The notes under the pieces are model-generated. The model was not told where the DNA came from. It made no database searches and saw only the letters and a list, made by a program, of their open reading frames with translations. From Hufsiella ginkgonis (GTDB taxonomy: Bacteria; Bacteroidota; Bacteroidia; Sphingobacteriales; Sphingobacteriaceae): 64,000 bases of DNA. The position numbers were made by a program, and so were the translations under genes. Location: positions 1,054,001-1,118,000 of the forward strand of contig NZ_WVHS01000002.1 of NCBI RefSeq assembly GCF_009834915.1. The letters are read 5' to 3'. Shown one piece after another: positions 1 to 8,171 of the stretch; the first letter of the stretch is position 1, and each line of letters starts with the position of its first letter.

Positions 1-800
1 CGGAAAGCGACTTTCATGTTCACATCCACCGAGGTAGGCGCCGGGGATACGTATTTTACCATTACGGATGGAATGGCTGCAATATCTTCGTTCAGAAAGA
101 ACTTATACCCCGCAGTGCCAAAAAAGTGCGGAACCTGTTTACCCTGCGTATAGGTATCGTCGTTGGTAAAGTTTATGCGGCGGCTTAATAGCTGCTGCGC
201 CGAAAGTCCCACAAAATAGCGGGCGCCGTATACATAAATACCCGCGCCCATATCAGGCTTTACGCGGTTATTCTCATCTTCTACGATAGCGGGATCTACC
301 GCATTTTCCAGGCTGATCTTATCCAGGTCGAGACTAATGCGCGAAAAACCGGCAGACACGCCCAAAGAAACATTTACGGTGTTGCTTACGCCGATGTGGT
401 AAGCATAGGTACCGTTCACGTCAGTACGCCTGATGGGGCCGGCCTTATCCACCACTGCGTGGAAACCGATGCCATGATGCGGTTCAGAAGCGGCGTAGTT
501 TTGTACGTAACTACGGTTCATCGGGTTGTCACCCTGGCCGCCGAACGAATTAGCGGAGCTCCATAAAAAGTTCTTGCCAAGCGGGGCATGAATAGAAATA
601 TAAGAGGTCACAGGCGCACCATCCAGGCCGCTCCACTGGTTGCGGTAACCTGCTTTCACGTCAATGTAGTTTTCAATTCCTGTAATGGCCGGGTTAAGCA
701 GGTAGCTGTTAAAAATGTACTGGGTATACTGCGGCCGCTGCTGGGCAAAGGTCAACGTAGCACTGCATAACAACAACATCCCGGGTAGCCATTTCTTCAT
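1..800 (-). CDS. PorP/SprF family type IX secretion membrane protein (C-terminus outside window)
   Basis: The gene is open from the ATG at 798-800 to the window edge, so about 266 residues are visible and the C-terminus is missing. The N-terminus is a signal peptide (MKKWLPGMLLLCSATLTFAQ) followed by QRPQYTQYIFNSYLLNPA, GYRNQWSGL and SYISIHAPLG, the diagnostic start of the PorP/SprF family. These are outer-membrane beta-barrel proteins that work with individual type IX secretion cargos, usually large proteins with a type B C-terminal domain. The gene starts about 100 bp downstream of just such a protein (900-3701) on the same strand, which is the standard pairing. An operon and a dedicated export or anchoring role for that neighbour are inferred. 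Family assignment is firm; the partner role is inference. Confidence 0.9.
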   Translation of the reverse strand, partial: MKKWLPGMLLLCSATLTFAQQRPQYTQYIFNSYLLNPAITGIENYIDVKAGYRNQWSGLDGAPVTSYISIHAPLGKNFLWSSANSFGGQGDNPMNRSYVQNYAASEPHHGIGFHAVVDKAGPIRRTDVNGTYAYHIGVSNTVNVSLGVSAGFSRISLDLDKISLENAVDPAIVEDENNRVKPDMGAGIYVYGARYFVGLSAQQLLSRRINFTNDDTYTQGKQVPHFFGTAGYKFFLNEDIAAIPSVMVKYVSPAPTSVDVNMKVAF

Positions 801-899
801 AAGCGTTACAAATCGTGCATAAATATAATTAAACGGGTATATCCCCCATAAATTATCTCAGAACAAATGCATTAGGAATATTTCTTTCGGATGACAGAT

Positions 900-3701
900 C
901 TACCTCACCACGGCAACATACCCCGAATGCGGCTTCCTGTCGCGGGCCTGTATCACGTAATAGTAGGTCCCCACCGGCACGGGGTTTCCATTGGAGGTGC
1001 CATCCCATGGCTGGGTATATCCGACAGACATAAATACCCGGATGCCGTACCGGTTAAACACCGTAACCAGCACGTCGGGATAGCTATCGAGGTAATTGAT
1101 CGTCCAATGATCGTTGATCCCGTCGTTATTGGGGGTAAAAGTATTGGGAACTTTAAAATCAGGGATCACGCGCACCTCCAGCTGGTCGGTCCGGGTGCAG
1201 TTCTCCCCGGTAGTGATGGTGACCGAGTAAATGGTGGTTTCTTTTGGCGACGCTACGGGATTTTTGATATCATCGCGGCTCAGGCCTGCGGACGGCGTCC
1301 ATTTATAACGAATGTTGTTGCCATCTGCGAAGATGTTCATTTTCTTTTCACCGTCTACCAGTATGACCATGTCAGGACCGGCTTCGAGGGAGGGCGCGAA
1401 TGCGTTTACTACACGCACGGCGGGTTCGCTGGTACACCCAAGCGAATTGGTTACGCGGAGCGCTACCGGGTAATTGCCCACCTTAGCGAAGGTGTGATTA
1501 AAAGAGCCTCCGGATATCCGTTCCACGGTAGTACCGTCGCCAAAGTCCCAACTCCATTTAACGATCGTCCCTTCGGCAGGCTGCGATGAACCGGTGAAGG
1601 TGAATGTGTTGTTCTCGCAGGTTCCGTCGGTATTGGCAAAAACGGCGACCGGCAGCGGTCGTACCGTCACCGTATGTTCGGCTACGTTACTGGTACAACC
1701 GGTGCCGCTGGCCACGCTGAGCTTAACGATATACGTTCCTGGTCGTGCGTAGCTATGTACCGGGTTTTGCTCCGAAGAAATTTCGCCATCGCCAAAATCC
1801 CAGGTCCAGGTACTTATCTCCTTAACCTTGTCGGTGCTCTTATCCGTAAAAGAGATCCCCGTTTTAGCGCAGGCCGCCGTCGCCGCGGAGAAGTCGGCCG
1901 TCGGCGGATCGTACACATCGAAAATAAATTCGATGTCCTGGAAAGCCAGGTTACAGCTTCCTACGCCGGCATATTGGGCAGTGACTTCCACATTCCGTTG
2001 TCCCGCGGTTTCAAAGGTCTTGGTTTTCGGATGAAAGTATTGATAAAGTGTTTTGCCATTCTTCACAATAACCTTCGGAACAGGATTCGGGTCAAAAACA
2101 ACTTCAGAGCCGTCGGCGAAATTATAGCGGAGACTTATTGCGGGTTCATTTAACACCAACCTGAATCTAAAATCCTCCAGCGTACAGGCGTTTGATAATT
2201 CAGGACCGGTCTCCTGCCCCCCTGTTACTCTTACCGCCGTAAGCGTCTGTGTGGAGGCAAGGTTCGTTCCCGCTGAATAGGCATACGATTCGTAGTCACC
2301 AAATCCGTACGCGATCGCGTTAAAGCCTTCGCTCGCCGAAAGCTTGAAGTAATTCCCGTTCAGGATCAATTTAAGAAAAGAATACCCGGAAGTACCCATC
2401 GCGGTGAAATTACCCGCCGGCATGGCGCCATTGATCCTGAAGCTCGCCGCGGCTGTGGTCTTGATCAGCACGTTCAGGTATTTCTCCTGGATATTCTGCA
2501 GCGGCGATGAGAACACCGTAATATTCGAAATATTGTACTCTACCGGGTTCAGCAGCACCATATCCGGGTCGCTGGGCGCGCCTCCGGCACAATCCTGTGT
2601 AAGCGCATATTGGGCTACCGCGATGGGTTTATCGGCAGTGATCATCGACGCAGCCGTGGCAGGCGACGGCAGCTCATAAAACTGTCCCGCATTTAAGGTA
2701 GCGATCACCTGGTTATCCGAGCGCACCGTGGTCAGGTCCTCTTTAGCAACTACCCGGTAAATACTGCCACGGGTACGGGCGCTTTTTCCGCCGGGACGCT
2801 GTGTGCTGAATGGGACAAATCCGTAAGTATTTCCCCAGCTTTCTACCGGGTAAGCCTGTTGGTAAAGCGGGTCTGCCGAAATATTGCGGGGAGAACAATT
2901 AGGGGCATAAATGGTAGTGGCCGAGCTTCCCGTAAAAACGGCAATTCGTTTACAGCTGGAAGTGGACGGATCTGCCTCAACGATCGTCCCGGTAAGATCC
3001 TGGGTATTTGTGTATTCATACACATCGCCTTTTTGGGGAAGCCTGATACGCACAATGTTACCGGTGGGCTGGTTATTTTGCCGAACGCGGATAAGCACGT
3101 CGGTATTGTCATCAGCAGCTACGATGGTGATCATCGAAAGCCGGGGTTCCAGGTCGGCATCGGAAGTGGGATACTGGTTGTAGCTCATCGCGATGTAACG
3201 CTGGCCGAGCGCATTTTCGGGAAGGATCAGCGAAGCTGCGGAACGCGCTTCCCCATAAATATGACCGTATACCACCACCCGAGGCTGCCCGGGATTTACA
3301 GAAACCCTGATGACCTTTTTTTTAATGACCTGGTCCTTGTCGGCACTGCTGATATAAGCCTGGTCCCTGGGAATGAGGATGCTGATCACCGCTTCTTTGG
3401 CCGGATCGAAATCGAACGGGGTGGAGAAGTTGCCGACCGAAACTACGCCCGACGACTTTTGACGGCCCGTGATCAGGATATTATACTTTGCGAGGGAAGG
3501 TACCGGCCTTCCGATACCGGTACTTGCGGAGCCGGGCACGTGCGTGGGAAATACGGCATAAAACTCCGTACCTTCGTTCGATACGTTTTGCGCCAGGCAG
3601 CGGCCCGCGAATAACGAAAACAACAGGCACAGCGATAACACACATGCGTGTGCCGCATAGCTAACTTTGTAAACAGAAGCAATATTTGTATAAATACGCA
3701 A
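900..3701 (-). CDS. Secreted PKD-domain protein with T9SS type B (gliding-type) C-terminal sorting domain
   Basis: A large exported, probably surface-attached protein. The frame is open to an ATG at 3861-3863, but the first 54 residues of that version are not signal-like. The TTG at 3699-3701 has a purine-rich GGGAGGG a few bases upstream and gives a clean signal peptide ending FAGRCLAQ, so I prefer it (933 aa); the TTG at 3705-3707 is an alternative. After the signal comes a beta-rich region starting GTEFYAVFP that resembles the IgGFc-binding-type N-terminal domain of Bacteroidota surface proteins. Two PKD domains follow, each with the WxWDFGDG core. The C-terminus (VPNTFTPNNDGIND ... PVPVGTYYYVI) is a CHU_C/type B sorting domain, the signal for type IX secretion. 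The PorP/SprF gene directly downstream supports this route. Its ligand or adhesive role is unknown. Confidence 0.85.
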   Translation of the reverse strand: MRIYTNIASVYKVSYAAHACVLSLCLLFSLFAGRCLAQNVSNEGTEFYAVFPTHVPGSASTGIGRPVPSLAKYNILITGRQKSSGVVSVGNFSTPFDFDPAKEAVISILIPRDQAYISSADKDQVIKKKVIRVSVNPGQPRVVVYGHIYGEARSAASLILPENALGQRYIAMSYNQYPTSDADLEPRLSMITIVAADDNTDVLIRVRQNNQPTGNIVRIRLPQKGDVYEYTNTQDLTGTIVEADPSTSSCKRIAVFTGSSATTIYAPNCSPRNISADPLYQQAYPVESWGNTYGFVPFSTQRPGGKSARTRGSIYRVVAKEDLTTVRSDNQVIATLNAGQFYELPSPATAASMITADKPIAVAQYALTQDCAGGAPSDPDMVLLNPVEYNISNITVFSSPLQNIQEKYLNVLIKTTAAASFRINGAMPAGNFTAMGTSGYSFLKLILNGNYFKLSASEGFNAIAYGFGDYESYAYSAGTNLASTQTLTAVRVTGGQETGPELSNACTLEDFRFRLVLNEPAISLRYNFADGSEVVFDPNPVPKVIVKNGKTLYQYFHPKTKTFETAGQRNVEVTAQYAGVGSCNLAFQDIEFIFDVYDPPTADFSAATAACAKTGISFTDKSTDKVKEISTWTWDFGDGEISSEQNPVHSYARPGTYIVKLSVASGTGCTSNVAEHTVTVRPLPVAVFANTDGTCENNTFTFTGSSQPAEGTIVKWSWDFGDGTTVERISGGSFNHTFAKVGNYPVALRVTNSLGCTSEPAVRVVNAFAPSLEAGPDMVILVDGEKKMNIFADGNNIRYKWTPSAGLSRDDIKNPVASPKETTIYSVTITTGENCTRTDQLEVRVIPDFKVPNTFTPNNDGINDHWTINYLDSYPDVLVTVFNRYGIRVFMSVGYTQPWDGTSNGNPVPVGTYYYVIQARDRKPHSGYVAVVR

Positions 3702-3939
3702 CGGCAACCCTCCCGGTCTTATTGATTCCTTCACAACGCAGAAACTACCCGCCGGATTGTCCTGCAATAAAAAATTGACGGTGCAATCTACTAATACCTC
3801 ATGATTTTTGCAGCTATGGCTAATTTCTTTATCTTTACGCGATGATCGCGCACTTCGTGACATTCACAAAAAGATTTACCTATACCGATAAAATGACTAA
3901 CAGCTTATCTGTCAGCTCACCTTTAAAAAACCGATTCTC

Positions 3940-4482
3940 ATGAAAATCTTTGTAGGAGGACTACCGAAAGATATTACGGACAGCGATCTGCTCGACGCTT
4001 TTACCGATTTTGGACAAGTAAGCTCTGCCAGGGTGGTAACTGATAAAAAGACCGGTATCAGCCGAAGCTATGGATTTGTAGAGATGCCCGACCGCGAGCA
4101 GGCGATGCGCGCTATCGAGGCACTGCATGAAGCGGTGGTCGACGGGATGACGGTAAGCGTAAAAGCCGGAGTTGAAAAAGTGGAACCACCTAAAAAGCCT
4201 TTCGTAAAAGGAGCGCGCAAACCTTATGGCAATGCCCCTGCCAAAAGCGGCTATGCGCCTAAACGGAACAAAACCAGTGCCGGTGTAAACGGGAATACCT
4301 ATAACAGCAATACCGCAGGCTCCAGCTATGCATCAAACACGAACTACAACGGCAACAACGCAAACAGCTATAACCAGAGTACCAGCGGCGACAATGCCAC
4401 CATCCGCACCGGCGGATACCGTAAACGTACCAATGGAACTTCCGGGCCAGGCACACGCCCCCGCACCGAAAGAAAGCCTTAG
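3940..4482 (+). CDS. RNA-binding protein with one RRM and an Asn/Gly-rich tail
   Basis: The first 80 residues form an RNA recognition motif: RNP2 is IFVGGL at the N-terminus and RNP1 is RSYGFVEM around residues 48-55. The rest is low complexity, first Lys/Pro/Ala, then a run of Asn, Ser, Tyr and Gly, then Arg/Thr. This resembles the small glycine-rich RRM proteins common in Bacteroidota and cyanobacteria, some of which respond to cold; the RNA targets here are unknown. A TATCTTTA element about 110 bp upstream on this strand could be the -7 box. The stop codon overlaps the stop of the convergent trxB gene (4479-4481 versus 4480-4482), so the two messages run into each other with no terminator between them. 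Confidence 0.88.
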   Translation: MKIFVGGLPKDITDSDLLDAFTDFGQVSSARVVTDKKTGISRSYGFVEMPDREQAMRAIEALHEAVVDGMTVSVKAGVEKVEPPKKPFVKGARKPYGNAPAKSGYAPKRNKTSAGVNGNTYNSNTAGSSYASNTNYNGNNANSYNQSTSGDNATIRTGGYRKRTNGTSGPGTRPRTERKP

Positions 4483-5447
4483 AGCTGTACTTCTTTTTGC
4501 GGCTCGTACTCTTTAGCGGCCAGGTAGCGCTCTGCTTCCAGCGCAGCCATACAACCTGTTCCGGCTGCCGTTACGGCCTGGCGGAAGATCTTGTCCTGCG
4601 CATCGCCGCAAGCAAATACGCCATCGATGTTGGTTTGCGTGGTACCCGGTTTGGTGATCAGGTACCCTGTTTCGTCCATATCGAGCCAGTTCACAAAGAT
4701 GTCGGTATTGGGCTTATGCCCGATGGCCACGAAAAAACCGGTAACCGGGATGGTCGACTCCTCGCCGGTGCTGTTATTTAACACGCGGACGCCCGTTACA
4801 TTCTGGCCGTTCCCCATAATTTCCCGGGTTTCGGTATGGTAGTGGATCTCGATATTAGGCGTATTAAGCACCCGGTTAACCATGGCCTTCGAGGCGCGGA
4901 ATTCTCCTTTACGTACCAGCATATGCACCTTGCGGCAAAGCTTTGCCAGGTAGGTGGCTTCTTCTGCGGCGGTGTCGCCGGCGCCAACGATCGCCACTTC
5001 TTCTCCCTTGAAGAAAAATCCGTCGCAAACCGCGCATGCTGAAACGCCGAAACCGTTGTATTTCTGTTCGCTTTCCAGGCCGAGCCACTTGGCGGAAGCG
5101 CCGGTTGCCACGATCACGGTATCGGCAGTGATCGTTTTATGCTCATCCACCACCACGCGGTGAGGCAGCGAGGAAAAATCAACCGAAGTGACATATCCGA
5201 AACGGATCTCCGTGCCGAAACGCTCTGCCTGCCTGCGGAAATCTTCCATCATCTCCGGGCCCATAATGCCGTCCGGATAACCGGGAAAGTTTTCTACATC
5301 GGTAGTTTGGGTGAGTTGTCCGCCGGGGACAATCCCGGTATACATTACCGGTTTCAGGTCTGCACGGGCAGCATAAATAGCGGCAGTATAACCGGCCGGA
5401 CCGGAGCCTATAATGAGGCAGTGAACGTGTTCGTTTTCTTGTGACAT
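4479..5447 (-). CDS. trxB: Thioredoxin-disulfide reductase
   Basis: NADPH-dependent flavoenzyme that reduces thioredoxin in the cytoplasm. The FAD motif GSGPAG lies at residues 15-20. The redox pair CAVC is at Cys138/Cys141 in the context SACAVCDGFFF. The NADPH site is GAGDTAAEEA and the C-terminal FAD motif is GVFACGDAQD. Length (322 aa) is normal for the family. I chose the ATG at 5445-5447; the frame continues to a GTG at 5463-5465, but that lies inside a good -7 promoter box, so the shorter start is right. The gene is monocistronic and convergent with the RRM gene, with overlapping stop codons. Confidence 0.96.
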   Translation of the reverse strand: MSQENEHVHCLIIGSGPAGYTAAIYAARADLKPVMYTGIVPGGQLTQTTDVENFPGYPDGIMGPEMMEDFRRQAERFGTEIRFGYVTSVDFSSLPHRVVVDEHKTITADTVIVATGASAKWLGLESEQKYNGFGVSACAVCDGFFFKGEEVAIVGAGDTAAEEATYLAKLCRKVHMLVRKGEFRASKAMVNRVLNTPNIEIHYHTETREIMGNGQNVTGVRVLNNSTGEESTIPVTGFFVAIGHKPNTDIFVNWLDMDETGYLITKPGTTQTNIDGVFACGDAQDKIFRQAVTAAGTGCMAALEAERYLAAKEYEPQKEVQL

Positions 5448-5464
5448 TGAAGTATTTCGAAACA

Positions 5465-5495
5465 CAAATTTAAGGGTTTATTAAGGGTTGTACAA
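5465..5495 (-). promoter_or_regulatory. Bacteroidota-type promoter of trxB
   Basis: On the minus strand a TTG (5493-5495) is followed after 20 bases by TAAATTTG (5465-5472), an exact match to the TAnnTTTG -7 consensus of Bacteroidota. The inferred start of transcription near 5459 gives a leader of about 12 bases before the trxB ATG. Confidence 0.7.
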
Positions 5496-5708
5496 CAGGT
5501 ATCAGCCGGAGGACGACTAAAATGACGCGGGATAAATAATTCTCCTGTAATTTATCGAAAGATGACAAGCGCCAGGAAATAAGATTAAAATTTTCTATAA
5601 ATTGCCTAAAGTCGTATTTTATTTCTTAATAATTAAATGTATGTTCATTTTCTGGGGCGCACAGATTTATCCACCTTTGGCTTGATTGTCCTATTCATCA
5701 AACGATGA

Positions 5709-7340
5709 TCAGGTTTGTATTACACCCGGGTTGAACTTCTTCACGATCGGGGATTGGTTGGCCGCAGCAATCCCCATCGAGATCACCTTCCTTGTTTCCA
5801 GCGGATCGATGATCCCATCCACCCACAAGCGTGCAGATGCGTAATATGGCGACGTTTGACTATTATACCGCTCGCTGATCTTCTTGAGGAGTTCCGCCTC
5901 TTCTTCCGCGCTGATTTCCTGTCCTTTCGCCCGCAGGGCAGATTCCTGGATCTGCAAAAGTGTTTTCGCCGCCTGGCTGCCGCCCATTACCGCCAGCCTC
6001 GCCGAAGGCCAGGCAAATATCAGCCGGGGATCATATGCCTTGCCGCACATGGCGTAATTACCTGCACCATAAGAATTTCCGATAACGATGGTAAACTTAG
6101 GGACGACTGAATTGGCTACTGCGTTTACCATTTTAGCCCCGTCTTTGATGATCCCGCCCTGTTCAGAGCGGCTGCCCACCATAAAACCCGTTACATCCTG
6201 GAGAAAAACCAGCGGGATTTTCTTCTGGTTACAATTCATGATAAAACGGGCCGCTTTATCAGCAGAATCCGAATAGATCACACCGCCAAACTGCATTTCT
6301 CCTTTTTTTGATTTCACCACTTTTCGTTGGTTAGCTACGATGCCTACCGCCCAACCATCGATCCGGCCAAGCCCGCAGATTATTGTCTGCCCATACAGTT
6401 TCTTATATTCTTCAAATTCTGAATGATCGGTGATCCGGTAAATGATCTCCAGCATATCGTACGGGCTCTCGCGGCTGTCCGGCAGCAGCCCGTAGAGTTC
6501 CTTTTCGTCTTTGACGGGGGGGGCCGGTTTTACACGGTCGAATCCTGCATTTTCGGGGAGCCCTGTCATGCTCATGATCTTCTTGATCGAGTCGAGGCAC
6601 GAGGTATCGTCCTTATGCTTGTAATCCGTCACCCCCGAAATTTCGCAATGCATGGCAGCGCCACCGAGGCTTTCGTTGTCAATGTCTTCGCCGATGGCGG
6701 ATTTCACCAGGTAACTTCCCGCGAGAAATACGGAACCGGTGCCTTCTACGATCATCGCTTCGTCGCTCATGATCGGCAGGTAAGCGCCTCCCGCCACACA
6801 AGAGCCCATAATGGCCGAAACCTGTATGATCCCCTCGCTGCTCATCCGTGCGTTGTTCCGGAAGATGCGGCCGAAATGCTCTTTATCCGGAAAGATCTCA
6901 TCCTGCAGCGGCAGGAAAACGCCTGCGGAATCTACCAGATAGATCACCGGCAACCGGTTTTCCATGGCGATCTCCTGCGCCCGCAGGTTCTTTTTCGCCG
7001 TCATGGGGAACCAGGCGCCGGCCTTCACCGTGGCATCGTTGGCAATGATAACGCATTGCCGTCCTGACACATACCCTATACCGCAAACCACCCCGGCCGA
7101 TGGGCAACCGCCATATTCGGCGTACATACCTTCCGCCGCCAGTGCGCCGATCTCCAGCCATTGGCTTCCGGGGTCGATCAGGTAACTGACGCGTTCGCGG
7201 GCCAGCATTTTACCCCGCTCTTTTTGTCTGAGCGCCGCCTTTTCGCCGCCACCGGCAAACGCTTTTTTTAGCCGTGTGCCCAGTTCATAGCTCAGCTGTT
7301 TGTTAACATCCTCATTCTTGTTGAAGTTCAGATCGGTCAT
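5709..7340 (-). CDS. Acyl-CoA carboxylase carboxyltransferase (beta) subunit, methylcrotonyl-CoA carboxylase type
   Basis: This 543-aa protein has the two crotonase-fold halves of biotin-dependent carboxyltransferases. ECMIIANDATVKGG-like and LRAQEIAMxNRLPxIYLVDSAG segments, MGSCVAGGAYLPIMSDEA, and the C-terminal GNSYGAGNYAMCGKAYDP are hallmarks. The sequence is closer to the methylcrotonyl-CoA (leucine breakdown) or geranyl-CoA type than to propionyl-CoA carboxylase, judged from remembered family sequences. The enzyme transfers CO2 from biotin to the acyl-CoA. No biotin carboxylase/biotin carrier subunit and no leucine-degradation genes are next to it, so the alpha subunit must lie elsewhere. 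Substrate is inferred. An intergenic stretch of about 240 bp separates it from trxB; apart from the trxB promoter I see nothing in it. Confidence 0.88.
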   Translation of the reverse strand: MTDLNFNKNEDVNKQLSYELGTRLKKAFAGGGEKAALRQKERGKMLARERVSYLIDPGSQWLEIGALAAEGMYAEYGGCPSAGVVCGIGYVSGRQCVIIANDATVKAGAWFPMTAKKNLRAQEIAMENRLPVIYLVDSAGVFLPLQDEIFPDKEHFGRIFRNNARMSSEGIIQVSAIMGSCVAGGAYLPIMSDEAMIVEGTGSVFLAGSYLVKSAIGEDIDNESLGGAAMHCEISGVTDYKHKDDTSCLDSIKKIMSMTGLPENAGFDRVKPAPPVKDEKELYGLLPDSRESPYDMLEIIYRITDHSEFEEYKKLYGQTIICGLGRIDGWAVGIVANQRKVVKSKKGEMQFGGVIYSDSADKAARFIMNCNQKKIPLVFLQDVTGFMVGSRSEQGGIIKDGAKMVNAVANSVVPKFTIVIGNSYGAGNYAMCGKAYDPRLIFAWPSARLAVMGGSQAAKTLLQIQESALRAKGQEISAEEEAELLKKISERYNSQTSPYYASARLWVDGIIDPLETRKVISMGIAAANQSPIVKKFNPGVIQT

Positions 7341-7473
7341 AATGGTTAGTAACTAGGCGTTTACGGGGATTCACGGTTGGGGGTACGGATAAAGCTATGG
7401 TATTTTCGCAGCTTTATCCAAAGGAGAAACAGGGTTACCAGGAATATGTTCCGGTACCGTGCAGGAAAAACGG

Positions 7474-8064
7474 TCAGGTAAGGTTTCGGTCCCTGAACCA
7501 AACTTCATCGGGTTTAGCGTCGTACTTACTCATCTTTTCCACCAGCGTCTGTGGATCTGGTTCATTGAAGACCAGTTCCCTGTTCGCCGGCTTCAGGTAG
7601 CGGTGCCGTACCATTACGTCCATCTGGGCAAACAGCGGATCGTAAAAGCCGCCGATATTCAGAACGCCGACCGGGTTTCCATGTAACCCCAGCTGCAGCC
7701 AGGTCAGTACTTCGAAAAACTCCTCCAGGGTACCGAATCCGCCTGGGAGCACGATAAATCCGTCAGACAGATCAGCCATTTTTTGCTTCCGCTGATGCAT
7801 GTTTTCAATGATGATCAACTCCGAAATCCCCGTATGCCCTACCTCCTTATCTACCAGGAACCGCGGGATCACCCCGATCACCTTGCCGCCCCTGGCGAGT
7901 GCGGCATCGGCTATAAGGCCCATTACGCCTACTTTACCGCCACCGTAAACAAGCGTGATGTTATTGCGGACGAGGATCGCCGCCAATTGTTCAACCGCAG
8001 CAGATAACGCCGGATCACCATTAAAATTTGAGCCACAAAAAATACAAATCGCCTTTAATTTCAT
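7474..8064 (-). CDS. LOG family protein (TIGR00730), nucleoside monophosphate phosphoribohydrolase-like
   Basis: This 196-aa cytoplasmic protein carries the LOG signature PGGFGTLEEFFE (around residues 107-118) and the Rossmann-type GGGKVGVMG near residue 42, plus a CIFCGSN start. Family members remove the base from AMP-like or cytokinin nucleotides, releasing ribose 5-phosphate; in bacteria that make no cytokinin the physiological substrate is often unclear. It lies about 107 bp downstream of the TonB receptor gene on the same strand, but a terminator-like hairpin separates them, so it is probably transcribed independently. Confidence 0.9.
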   Translation of the reverse strand: MKLKAICIFCGSNFNGDPALSAAVEQLAAILVRNNITLVYGGGKVGVMGLIADAALARGGKVIGVIPRFLVDKEVGHTGISELIIIENMHQRKQKMADLSDGFIVLPGGFGTLEEFFEVLTWLQLGLHGNPVGVLNIGGFYDPLFAQMDVMVRHRYLKPANRELVFNEPDPQTLVEKMSKYDAKPDEVWFRDRNLT

Positions 8065-8085
8065 CGGGCAAATGTAACAAGACTT

Positions 8086-8120
8086 AAATAAAAAAGGGAG
8101 CCGCTATGGATCTCCCTTTT
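8086..8120 (-). terminator. Rho-independent terminator after the TonB receptor gene
   Basis: On the minus strand AAAAGGGAG (8112-8120) pairs perfectly with CTCCCTTTT (8092-8100) across an 11-base loop, and a T-rich tail (TTATTTA) follows. It lies about 50 bases past the stop of the receptor gene. Confidence 0.75.
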
Positions 8121-8171
8121 CCTCAATCAAACAAACAAGTCTTATTTATTCGTCATGTAATATGCTGGTTA

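Noticed and set aside
891-1589. 232-codon plus-strand ORF opposite the PKD protein gene
   Set aside because: It is antisense to a gene with clear domains and has no recognisable protein features.
2859-3614. 251-codon plus-strand ORF
   Set aside because: Antisense shadow of the same gene; codon pattern of the minus strand explains it.
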